From contig JAUNRY010000006.1 in NCBI GenBank assembly GCA_030539475.1, positions 1 to 24,529 on the forward strand: a DNA stretch of 24,529 bases. Reading direction: 5' to 3'. Positions 18,102 to 24,529 of the stretch are shown here, piece by piece (the stretch's first letter is position 1; each line of letters starts with the position of its first letter). A program made the position numbers and the translations under genes. The DNA is from Bacteroidia bacterium. Lineage in GTDB: Bacteria; Bacteroidota; Bacteroidia; Bacteroidales; Dysgonomonadaceae. Below the pieces are notes generated by a model that was not told the origin of the DNA, made no database searches, and saw only the letters and a list, made by a program, of their open reading frames with translations.

Positions 18102-19472
18102 ATGAATAAACAATTTAAAAAAATATGGAGTTCCCTCCCCCTTTTGCCTGTGTTGGCGCTGCTTATATTGCCGGCTCCCAACACGGCAAAAGCAAACAAA
18201 AACAACACTCCGGTTGAACTGAATATTGCTTTCGAAGAATACGAGCTTCCCAACGGGCTGCACGTCATCCTCCACCAAGACAAATCGGTGCCGGTTGTGG
18301 TAACCTCGGTGATGTATCACGTGGGAGCAAAAAACGAATCTCCCGACAGAACCGGATTTGCACACTTCTTTGAACACCTGCTTTTTGAAGGAACCAAAAA
18401 CATCAAACGGGGCGAATGGGACAAGATAGTAGATGAAAACGGCGGCACCGGAAACGCAAGCACCAGCAACGACCGAACATATTATTTCCTCACATTCCCT
18501 TCAAACAACGAAGAACTTGCCCTGTGGATGGAAGCCGAGAGAATGCGACACGCCGTTATAAACCAAACCGGCGTTGACACGCAGCGGGAAGTAATAAAAG
18601 AGGAAAAAAGATACACAATGGATAATATGCCATACGGCAATATGTTTCCCGTACTGCAACAACACCTGTTTACGCAGCATCCTTACCGGTGGAGCACTAT
18701 CGGCTCCATGGAGCATTTGGATAAAGCCACGCTTGCCGAATTCAGAAACTTTTACAAGAAATTCTACGTGCCCAATAACGCAACGCTCGTGATTGCCGGA
18801 AACATCAATCCGGCACAAACAAAAGAATGGGTGGAAAAATATTTCGGAAGCATTTCAAAAGGAGACGCCGTGGTTCAACCCGCCGTAAAAGAAGAACCCA
18901 TTACAACCGGCGGCCAATTTAAAACAACAGACCGCAACATCGACATTCCGGCATATATGTTTGCTTACCGCACACCCTCAAAAAAAGAAAAAGATGCCTA
19001 TGTGCTGGACATGATTGCAGCCCACCTGAGTAGCGGAAAATCAAATACACTTTATAAAGAACTCATAAACACGGGAAATGCCATTGAGTTTTCGGTAATA
19101 AACGAAAGTTTCGAAGATTACGGCATATTTCTTTATTACGTACTGCCCATAGGCCAGAGCAGTAAACAAAGCGTTGAAAAAACCTTCGATGTGGAAATAC
19201 AGCGACTTCAAAACAACCTGATTTCGGAAGAAGAGTATCAAAAACTTCAAAATCAGCTCGCTGCAAATTTTGTAAACTCCCTTTCCTCAATGGAGAACAT
19301 TGCAGAATCATTGGCCACTTACCGGGTATTATACGGCAACACCAACCTCATCAACGAAGTGGTGAAAAAGTACCGGTCCATTACGCGCGAAGACATACAG
19401 GCGGTTGCAAAAAAATACCTCAATCCCAATCAACGAATCGTAATTGACTATTTGCCAGCAGACAGAAACTAA
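18102..19472 (+). CDS. M16 zinc peptidase, catalytic subunit
   Basis: A secreted insulinase/processing-peptidase-family (M16B-like) metalloprotease of 456 residues. The N-terminus is a signal peptide ending near AKA-N (about residue 31). The inverted zinc motif HFFEH (His88, Glu91, His92) is intact. The third ligand glutamate is about 75 residues on, in the EVIKEEKR segment (E167/E168). The C-terminal M16 domain lacks the conserved R...Y pair: the place where LRExxGxxY is expected reads ELINTGNAIEF. The complementary features are in the next gene, 19 bases downstream, which argues for a heterodimer of the kind known from paired M16B proteins. It probably acts in the periplasm on short peptides or unfolded chains, because M16 enzymes enclose substrates in a chamber. 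No clear promoter motif is seen upstream. Confidence 0.93.
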   Translation: MNKQFKKIWSSLPLLPVLALLILPAPNTAKANKNNTPVELNIAFEEYELPNGLHVILHQDKSVPVVVTSVMYHVGAKNESPDRTGFAHFFEHLLFEGTKNIKRGEWDKIVDENGGTGNASTSNDRTYYFLTFPSNNEELALWMEAERMRHAVINQTGVDTQREVIKEEKRYTMDNMPYGNMFPVLQQHLFTQHPYRWSTIGSMEHLDKATLAEFRNFYKKFYVPNNATLVIAGNINPAQTKEWVEKYFGSISKGDAVVQPAVKEEPITTGGQFKTTDRNIDIPAYMFAYRTPSKKEKDAYVLDMIAAHLSSGKSNTLYKELINTGNAIEFSVINESFEDYGIFLYYVLPIGQSSKQSVEKTFDVEIQRLQNNLISEEEYQKLQNQLAANFVNSLSSMENIAESLATYRVLYGNTNLINEVVKKYRSITREDIQAVAKKYLNPNQRIVIDYLPADRN

Positions 19473-19491
19473 ATAATTTGCGCCGATAAAA

Positions 19492-20907
19492 ATGAAAAAA
19501 ACAATTCTATATATTATTCTTCCGGTATTTATTTTTGCAGCCGGATACAGTTGTACGCAAAAAAGCGGAAGCGCTCAAATGCCGGCGCCGGGGGAAACTC
19601 CGGCCATTCACATTGAGTCGCCCCAAACCTTTAAACTCGATAACGGATTAACCGTGCTAGTCGTAGAAAACCACCGGTTGCCCCGTGTGAATATGGTTCT
19701 TGTTATGGACTTTGCACCCAAACCCGAAGCCGATAAAGCCGGAACAAGTTTTCTGCTTACCCAAATGCTCGGCACAGGCACAAAGAATATGAACAAAGAA
19801 AGTTTCAATGAAAAACTCGATTTCCTGGGAGCTACCCTCACCTTTAATCAAGAAGGAGCATCGGCCAGCGGATTATCCGGATTTTTTCCGGAGATTCTGG
19901 AACTGATGAGCACAGCCATAGTGGAACCCAGATTCAACAGAGACGAGTTTGATGTACAAAAAGAGATAAGAATCGAAGAAATCCGCAACAGGGAAAGAGA
20001 CGTATCAAGCATAACCAACCGCGTTTTCAGCGCGCTCACCTTTGGCCTGAATTCCGCCTATGGAGAGATTGAAACGGAGCAAACCCTGCGCAATATCGAT
20101 TTAAAAGATGTAGAAGCCGCGCACAAGGAAATATTTGTACCCAACAACGCCTATCTTGCCATTGTGGGCGATGTAACACTCAACGAAGCCAAACCCTTGA
20201 TTGAAGAACATTTTGCAAACTGGAAAAGAGGAGAATCTGCACCGGCAACGGTTCCCAAGCCGGAGAATCCGGAAGAGGTTGAAATAGATATTGTAAATGT
20301 GCCGGACGCCGTTCAGGCAAACATCGTTATCGGCAACGTGCACGATATAAAAGTGAACAGCCCCGCATTTTTTGCAGCCCATTTATCGAATGCCATATTG
20401 GGAGGAGGATCATTGAATACGCGGCTCAACAGCAATCTGCGCGAGCGAAACGGATTCACTTACGGAGCAAGCTCGCAAATCAACTACGATAAGTACAACC
20501 CCTCTTTCTCGGCAGAAGCAAGCGTAAGCAACAAGCTGGTACCACAAGCCATAAAAGAGTTTATGGCTGAGTTCAACAACATAACCGCCATCACCGAAGA
20601 AGATCTGCGCGTGGCAAAAGCGCGGATGAAAGGAAACTTTACGCTATCGATGGAAAATCCGGCCACCATTGCCGGCATGGGAATGAATATTTTAACGGAA
20701 GATCTACCCCAGGATTTTTACGTGAATTACCTGAAATCGATAGATAACTTAACCGTTGAGGACGTACAGAATGCCGCGCAAGAGTATCTTAAAACCAATA
20801 ATTTAAGGATAATTGTCGTAGGCAACGCCGCCGAGTTCAGAACACGGCTGGAAGAGCTCCCTTATCTCATCCGCTATTACGATACCAAAGGCAATCGTGT
20901 GCGGTAA
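19492..20907 (+). CDS. M16-family non-catalytic partner subunit (HxxEH lost)
   Basis: A 471-residue M16-family protein whose zinc site is missing: at the position of HxxEH it reads F87-L-L-T90-Q91 within GTSFLLTQML. It retains the C-terminal LRERNGFTY motif (Arg317 and Tyr324), which in M16B enzymes contributes to substrate binding across the dimer. With the preceding gene it makes one complete active site, so it is best read as the structural and substrate-binding half of a heterodimer. The N-terminus is hydrophobic and followed by GYSC at about residue 21. This is a weak lipobox (Gly and Tyr at -3 and -2), so it may be a lipoprotein or have an ordinary signal peptide. It follows the catalytic gene by 19 bases and ends before a strong terminator. 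Confidence 0.92.
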   Translation: MKKTILYIILPVFIFAAGYSCTQKSGSAQMPAPGETPAIHIESPQTFKLDNGLTVLVVENHRLPRVNMVLVMDFAPKPEADKAGTSFLLTQMLGTGTKNMNKESFNEKLDFLGATLTFNQEGASASGLSGFFPEILELMSTAIVEPRFNRDEFDVQKEIRIEEIRNRERDVSSITNRVFSALTFGLNSAYGEIETEQTLRNIDLKDVEAAHKEIFVPNNAYLAIVGDVTLNEAKPLIEEHFANWKRGESAPATVPKPENPEEVEIDIVNVPDAVQANIVIGNVHDIKVNSPAFFAAHLSNAILGGGSLNTRLNSNLRERNGFTYGASSQINYDKYNPSFSAEASVSNKLVPQAIKEFMAEFNNITAITEEDLRVAKARMKGNFTLSMENPATIAGMGMNILTEDLPQDFYVNYLKSIDNLTVEDVQNAAQEYLKTNNLRIIVVGNAAEFRTRLEELPYLIRYYDTKGNRVR

Positions 20908-20959
20908 AAAATACACTGAAACTAATACTTGGAAAAAACCACACACTCTACTTTTCATT

Positions 20960-20992
20960 AAAACAGTAATATCTCCGGATATTACTGTTTTT
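20960..20992 (+). terminator. Intrinsic terminator after the M16 pair
   Basis: The 14-base perfect arms AAAACAGTAATATC (20960-20973) and GATATTACTGTTTT (20978-20991) enclose loop TCCG, with a fifth T following. Located 53 bases after the second M16 stop, it separates this operon from dsbD. The flanking A-tract would allow function in both directions. Confidence 0.85.
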
Positions 20993-21114
20993 CACCGTAA
21001 ACAGCGGCCCTTTCAACAAAAAAAAATAGTTTTAAAAAAGCAAACTTATAAAAAGAAATTACAAAATGAAGAAAAGATACCACCATTATAATATCAATAA
21101 ACCTAACAAATTGC

Positions 21115-21122
21115 TATCTTTG
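21115..21122 (+). promoter_or_regulatory. -7 promoter element of dsbD
   Basis: TATCTTTG is an exact match to the Bacteroidota TAnnTTTG element and is followed by C, as is common. It lies 37 bases before the chosen dsbD start, giving a leader of about 30 bases. No clear -33 TTTG is visible. The motif falls inside the longest open frame, which argues against the upstream ATG at 21066. Confidence 0.65.
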
Positions 21123-21158
21123 CATTCTCATTCTCAAATCAGAAAATACCACAGTATT

Positions 21159-23204
21159 ATGAATGTAAAAAAAATTACTTTTTTAGTTATCTTATTTTCT
21201 TTATCGTCTTACGTTTTCTCCCAAAATGTCATCAACTGGAAATTCAGTCTGCAGGATAAAGGAAACGGAGAGATAGAATTGGTCGCCGATGCCACCATTC
21301 AATCCGGATGGCACATGTACGACTCCAAAATTCCCGAAAACGGCCCTTATCCAACATCCCTAAGTTTCGATGAAATAACAGGAGCCGAAGCCATAGGTGA
21401 TTTTCACGCCGTTGGAAAACAAGCCACTGTAAAGTACGACCCGATTTTCAAAATGAACATCGGAACATTCGATAATTCGGCATCATTTGTACAACGCATA
21501 AGAGTTACGGATAAAGCAAAATTTATTCTTGAAGGTAACGTAAGAGCGCAAGCTTGCGATGATAAAAGTTGTACACCTCCGTTACCTGTAGATTTCGCAT
21601 TTACTTCGGAGCAACTCCCGGCAACGGTAACTGTTGCAGCAGCCAACGTTTCCGGAGACCAACAGAAAACTCCGGAAACAGAACAAACTCAATCATCGTC
21701 GGACACCGTTGCCGATACAGAAGTAGCAGCATCGGTTCCGGCTACATCAGTTATGTCGGAAATTGACCGCGATAAACTTTGGGAACCTGTAATTAATGAA
21801 TTACAAGATTTTGGCATGAAAGGAAGCACCAAAGGAATGTCGTTAATTTGGATTTTAATCTCCGGTTTCGCCGGCGGACTTATCGCGCTACTCACCCCCT
21901 GCGTATGGCCTATGATTCCTATGACGGTGAGTTTTTTCCTGAAACGAAATAAGAAAGAAAAAGGCAAAGCTGTAGGTGAAGCTCTTATGTATGGAATTGC
22001 CATTATTGTTATATACGTAGTTTTGGGTTTGCTTATTACTGCTATTTTCGGCGCAAGTGCATTAAATAGCATGGCAACAAATGCATTTTTCAACCTGTTG
22101 TTCTTTGCTCTTTTAGTTTTCTTTGCCATTGTTTTTTTCGGCGGCTTCGAGTTGGTTTTACCCGCGAAATGGACAAACAAAATGGACGAAAAAGCCGACA
22201 AAACTTCCGGCATAATCAGTATTTTCTTTATGGCATTTACACTTGTGTTGGTTTCATTTTCCTGCACAGGCCCCATTATCGGTACGCTTTTGGTAGAAGC
22301 TGCCACATCAGGAAGCATTTTGGCTCCGGCAATCGGAATGTTGGGATTTGCCATTGCATTGGCAATTCCCTTTGTGCTTTTCGCAATATTCCCCTCGTGG
22401 TTGTCTAACCTGCCAAAATCGGGAGGATGGCTGAACACCGTGAAAGTAGTATTGGGATTTTTGGAGTTAGCATTAGCGCTCAAGTTTCTCTCGGTTGCCG
22501 ACTTAGCTTACGGATGGGGTATTCTTGACCGCGAAGTATTTCTTGTTTTGTGGATAATTATCTTTGGCTTACTTGGAATTTACTTGTTGGGAAAACTCAA
22601 ATTCCCGGGTGATAGCGATGTGCCGCATGTTACCATTCCTCGCCTGTTTGCAGCCCTCATATCACTCGCATTTGCCACATATATGATTCCCGGACTGTGG
22701 GGAGCGCCCTTAAAAGCTATCAGCGCCTTTTCGCCGCCTATGTTTACTCAAGATTTTAATCTATACACAGGCGAAGTACATGCGAAAACAACGGATTATG
22801 AAACCGCAATTGCCTTGGCAAAAGAACAGAATAAACCAATTATGATTGACTTTTCGGGATACGGCTGCGTGAACTGCCGTAAAATGGAAGCATCGGTTTG
22901 GACTGACCCGCGCGTAAAAGATATTCTCGACAACCAATATATTTTAGTTACATTGATGGTGGACGATCGTACGCGACTTCCCGAAATCATCGAGGTGGAA
23001 GAAGCCGGTAGAAGTACCCGCTTGAGGACAGTTGGGGACAAATGGAGTTACCTGCAACGGCACAAATTCGGAGCAAATGCACAACCCTATTATGTTGCAC
23101 TCGACCACGAAGGAAAACCGCTAAGCCCTTCCTATGCTTACGACGAAAACGTGGAACGATATATTCAATTCCTTGAAACCGGATTACAAAATTTTAAAAA
23201 ATAA
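21159..23204 (+). CDS. dsbD: DsbD-type transmembrane thiol:disulfide interchange protein
   Basis: Passes electrons from cytoplasmic thioredoxin across the inner membrane to periplasmic thiol proteins. The protein has 681 residues. A signal peptide covers about 1-22. The N-terminal alpha-type domain (about 23-150) has Cys133 and Cys138 (ACDDKSCTPP). A Ser/Thr/Glu-rich linker covers about 165-200. The membrane domain (about 228-515) has several hydrophobic helices and the two conserved cysteines in TPCVWP (Cys248) and SCTGP (Cys369). The C-terminal thioredoxin-like gamma domain (about 540-681) has Cys570-V-N-Cys573. All three redox pairs are intact. I start at the ATG at 21159 because it begins a clean signal peptide (MNVKKITFLVILF). 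The frame is open to an ATG at 21066, but a promoter element lies between. It sits in its own transcription unit and may supply electrons to the three upstream TlpA-like lipoproteins (inference). Confidence 0.93.
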   Translation: MNVKKITFLVILFSLSSYVFSQNVINWKFSLQDKGNGEIELVADATIQSGWHMYDSKIPENGPYPTSLSFDEITGAEAIGDFHAVGKQATVKYDPIFKMNIGTFDNSASFVQRIRVTDKAKFILEGNVRAQACDDKSCTPPLPVDFAFTSEQLPATVTVAAANVSGDQQKTPETEQTQSSSDTVADTEVAASVPATSVMSEIDRDKLWEPVINELQDFGMKGSTKGMSLIWILISGFAGGLIALLTPCVWPMIPMTVSFFLKRNKKEKGKAVGEALMYGIAIIVIYVVLGLLITAIFGASALNSMATNAFFNLLFFALLVFFAIVFFGGFELVLPAKWTNKMDEKADKTSGIISIFFMAFTLVLVSFSCTGPIIGTLLVEAATSGSILAPAIGMLGFAIALAIPFVLFAIFPSWLSNLPKSGGWLNTVKVVLGFLELALALKFLSVADLAYGWGILDREVFLVLWIIIFGLLGIYLLGKLKFPGDSDVPHVTIPRLFAALISLAFATYMIPGLWGAPLKAISAFSPPMFTQDFNLYTGEVHAKTTDYETAIALAKEQNKPIMIDFSGYGCVNCRKMEASVWTDPRVKDILDNQYILVTLMVDDRTRLPEIIEVEEAGRSTRLRTVGDKWSYLQRHKFGANAQPYYVALDHEGKPLSPSYAYDENVERYIQFLETGLQNFKK

Positions 23205-23216
23205 CAATACCTTTGT

Positions 23217-23250
23217 AGAGACGCAAAGCAGCTTTGCGTCTCTCTTTTTT
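23217..23250 (+). terminator. Palindromic terminator after dsbD (GTAGAGACGC-type repeat)
   Basis: AGAGACGCAAAGC (23217-23229) and GCTTTGCGTCTCT (23231-23243) are perfect inverted arms around a single A, followed by CTTTTTT. The effective hairpin has a loop of a few bases and ends in a U-run, 12 bases after the dsbD stop. The palindrome core resembles GTAGAGACGC-type intergenic inverted repeats that I recall from bacterial genomes. Confidence 0.85.
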
Positions 23251-23261
23251 AATGTTTTTTC

Positions 23262-23285
23262 GAGACGCTAAACACGCGTTTCTAC
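23262..23285. repeat. Decayed second copy of the GAGACGC palindrome
   Basis: GAGACGC (23262-23268), a 7-base middle TAAACAC, then GCGTTTCTAC (23276-23285). The arms pair over 7 bases with one G-U, and the outer sequence matches the ends of the palindrome at 23217-23243 with one substitution (GCGTTTC for GCGTCTC). It lies 10 bases before mazG. Confidence 0.55.
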
Positions 23286-23295
23286 GCATATAACA

Positions 23296-24078
23296 ATGAA
23301 CACCCGACAACAAAAACTCGAAGCCTTCGGCCGCCTGCTCGACATCATGGATGAATTGCGCGAAAAATGCCCGTGGGACAACGCGCAAACCAACGAAAGC
23401 CTTCGCGCCAATACCATAGAAGAAACGTACGAATTGGCGGAAGCCATTATCAACAACAGCAACGAGGAAATAAAAAAAGAACTCGGCGATTTGCTGCTGC
23501 ACGTGGTTTTTTATGCGAAAATTGGCGAAGAAAAGCAATCGTTCGACATTGCCGATGTATGCGACACCATTTGCGATAAGCTCGTTTTTCGTCATCCGCA
23601 CGTGTTTGGAGATACCACGGCCGATTCGGCAGGAATGGTAGAAAAATCGTGGGAACAAATAAAACTGAAAGAAAATGGCGGCAACAAAACCGTTCTCGAA
23701 GGTGTACCTTCGTCCCTGCCCTCGCTGGTGAAAGCTTACCGCATTCAGGATAAAGCCCGCAACGTGGGATTCGATTGGAACCAACGCCACGATGTGTGGA
23801 ACAAGGTGAAAGAAGAAATCGGCGAACTGGAAACCGAAATTGAAAACCTCAATTCCGAAGAAACGGAAAAAGAATTTGGCGACGTGCTTTTCAGCATCAT
23901 CAACGCCGCCCGCCTCTACAAAATAAATCCCGACAACGCGCTGGAGCGTACCAATCAGAAGTTCATCTATCGATTCAACTATATGGAAAAGAAAGTAAAG
24001 GAACAAGGCCGCTCGCTGAAAGATATGACGCTGGAAGAAATGGAAGAGATTTGGCAGGAAGCAAAAAATAGCCGTTAG
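23296..24078 (+). CDS. mazG: Nucleoside triphosphate pyrophosphohydrolase MazG
   Basis: Hydrolyses (d)NTPs to monophosphates and pyrophosphate, a housekeeping role in nucleotide-pool sanitation in the cytosol. The 260-residue length and two-domain layout match housekeeping MazG. The N-terminal repeat shows CPWDNAQTNESLRANTIEE, with the EExxE metal-binding helix (EETYELAEAI), and the paired ELGDLLLHVVFYAKI helix with its Glu/Asp ligands. The family segment FRHPHVFGD follows. The C-terminal repeat has KVKEEIGELETEIE and EFGDVLFSIINAARL. The ATG at 23296 is the natural start: CPW falls at about residue 25, as in homologues. No mazE/mazF toxin genes are next to it. It is probably transcribed independently of dsbD because a terminator intervenes. 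Confidence 0.96.
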   Translation: MNTRQQKLEAFGRLLDIMDELREKCPWDNAQTNESLRANTIEETYELAEAIINNSNEEIKKELGDLLLHVVFYAKIGEEKQSFDIADVCDTICDKLVFRHPHVFGDTTADSAGMVEKSWEQIKLKENGGNKTVLEGVPSSLPSLVKAYRIQDKARNVGFDWNQRHDVWNKVKEEIGELETEIENLNSEETEKEFGDVLFSIINAARLYKINPDNALERTNQKFIYRFNYMEKKVKEQGRSLKDMTLEEMEEIWQEAKNSR

Positions 24079-24122
24079 CTTTTGGCTATTAGCGATAAGC
24101 AAACACGAAACTTTTTGTTGTA

Positions 24123-24147
24123 AAGAACCAAGATACAAGAACCAAGA
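24123..24147. repeat. Tandem oligonucleotide repeat (AAGAACCAAGA x2)
   Basis: AAGAACCAAGA occurs at 24123-24133 and again at 24137-24147, separated by TAC, in the non-coding spacer after mazG. The 14-base period does not suit a coding or CRISPR function, and no ORF covers it on the + strand. Confidence 0.6.
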
Positions 24148-24226
24148 CAGACGACAAAAGACGGCTAGATTATTAAGCTAATTACGTTTTATTTTACAAA
24201 CTACTGATTATTAACGGTTGCCCACA

Positions 24227-24257
24227 CCCGCAACTCGGAACTCGCAACCCGCAACTC
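24227..24257. repeat. Direct repeat cluster of CGCAACTC-like words
   Basis: CCCGCAACTC occurs exactly at 24227-24236 and 24248-24257, with a degenerate GGAACTCGCAA between them. The cluster ends 4 bases before the start codon of the small zinc-ribbon gene, so it would lie in or just before that gene's 5' leader. Confidence 0.6.
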
Positions 24258-24261
24258 AAAT

Positions 24262-24462
24262 ATGAAAAATCTCCTCTGCCCCCAATGCAAAATCCGCCGT
24301 TTTTACCTGCTCAACGCCGCAGGCGAAAGATTGGTGGTAACCGTTTCCGGCGACAAAAAAATCCACCCGATTCACGAAAACGAATCGTTGGATGGATTTG
24401 ACACGTCTGTATTGTATTGTTTGGGCTGTTCGTGGAAAGGAACGGTGAATAATTTGGTGTAA
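24262..24462 (+). CDS. Small zinc-ribbon-like protein, function unknown
   Basis: A 66-residue acidic-to-neutral small protein with two CxxC knuckles, CPQC near residue 6 and CLGC near residue 53. Together they make a four-cysteine zinc-ribbon-like site. Between them is a strand-rich middle (FYLLNAAGERLVVTVSGDKKIHPI). There is no signal peptide or membrane segment, so it is probably cytosolic. The ATG at 24262 gives a compact start with the first CxxC close to the N-terminus. The spacing and composition look like a real folded mini-protein rather than a chance ORF, but I do not recognise a named family. The gene is preceded by repeat-rich spacer and has no partner gene inside this window. Confidence 0.7.
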   Translation: MKNLLCPQCKIRRFYLLNAAGERLVVTVSGDKKIHPIHENESLDGFDTSVLYCLGCSWKGTVNNLV

Positions 24463-24480
24463 TAGAATAGGTTTATAACG

Positions 24481-24529
24481 CTCTCGCCCCTTTCCAAGTT
24501 TCGCCAAGTCTCCAAGTCGCCCTCTCGCC
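24481..24529. repeat. Repeat-rich right edge (CCAAGT and CTCTCGCC words)
   Basis: CCAAGT occurs at 24494, 24504 and 24512, and CTCTCGCC at 24481-24488 and 24522-24529. The tract is non-coding in any supported frame and runs off the window, so its full length is unknown. Confidence 0.5.

Noticed and set aside
21066..21158. N-terminal extension of DsbD from the upstream ATG
   Set aside because: The extension is His- and Lys-rich with no homology, it would displace the signal peptide from the N-terminus, and a TAnnTTTG promoter element lies within it.
21689..22483. Reverse-strand frame of 264 codons inside dsbD
   Set aside because: Fully antisense to the DsbD membrane domain; the composition is the complement of hydrophobic codons and no family motif is visible.
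23194..24138. Long reverse-strand frame of 314 codons opposite mazG
   Set aside because: It lies antisense to the clear MazG frame, is rich in Phe and low in family-like motifs, and its ends run into the repeat and spacer regions. It reflects the codon bias of mazG.
24121..24257. CRISPR-like repeats near the right end
   Set aside because: Repeat units are only 10-11 bases, with irregular spacing, two copies each and no cas genes.

Overview
The window looks like chromosomal DNA of a Bacteroidota member, most likely order Bacteroidales. Evidence: two SusC/SusD outer-membrane uptake pairs, an ECF sigma/FecR pair, lipoproteins with DUF4369 plus thioredoxin domains, Bacteroidota-type TAnnTTTG promoter motifs, and starts without recognisable Shine-Dalgarno sites. 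A Dysgonomonadaceae/Porphyromonadaceae-like source is plausible, but the family cannot be fixed from the sequence alone. Every convincing gene is on the + strand. I see no rRNA, tRNA, CRISPR array, transposase, integrase or phage gene.

Layout. (1) 1-2160: speA (arginine decarboxylase), with a promoter motif upstream and a strong intrinsic terminator downstream. (2) 2161-2459: a roughly 300-base gap with no gene. (3) 2460-17979: a long co-directional accessory locus. In order it encodes an ECF sigma factor, a FecR-type anti-sigma factor, a SusC-like TonB-dependent transducer with an STN signalling domain, its SusD partner, three tandem TlpA-like thioredoxin lipoproteins, a second SusC (without STN) and a second SusD, ending at a hairpin terminator at 17992-18040. 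(4) 18102-20992: two adjacent M16 peptidase-family genes, the first with an intact zinc site and the second lacking it but carrying the partner R/Y motif, followed by another terminator. (5) 21115-23250: a full-length DsbD-type transmembrane thiol reductase with its own TAnnTTTG promoter and a palindromic terminator. (6) 23262-24529: mazG, a repeat-rich spacer, a 66-residue zinc-ribbon protein, and a repeat-rich right edge.

How the genes may work together. By analogy with known Bacteroidota trans-envelope signalling, substrate binding at the first SusCD pair would be relayed by the STN domain to FecR, which releases the ECF sigma factor to activate the locus. There is no glycoside hydrolase, polysaccharide lyase or sulfatase. 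The non-transport enzymes are thioredoxin-fold lipoproteins and, just downstream, an M16 protease pair. My inference is that the locus handles peptides or proteins, possibly cysteine- or disulfide-containing ones: SusCD import, thiol reduction by the TlpA-like proteins (perhaps fed electrons by the downstream DsbD), and cleavage by the M16 pair. This is a hypothesis from gene content, not something the sequence proves.
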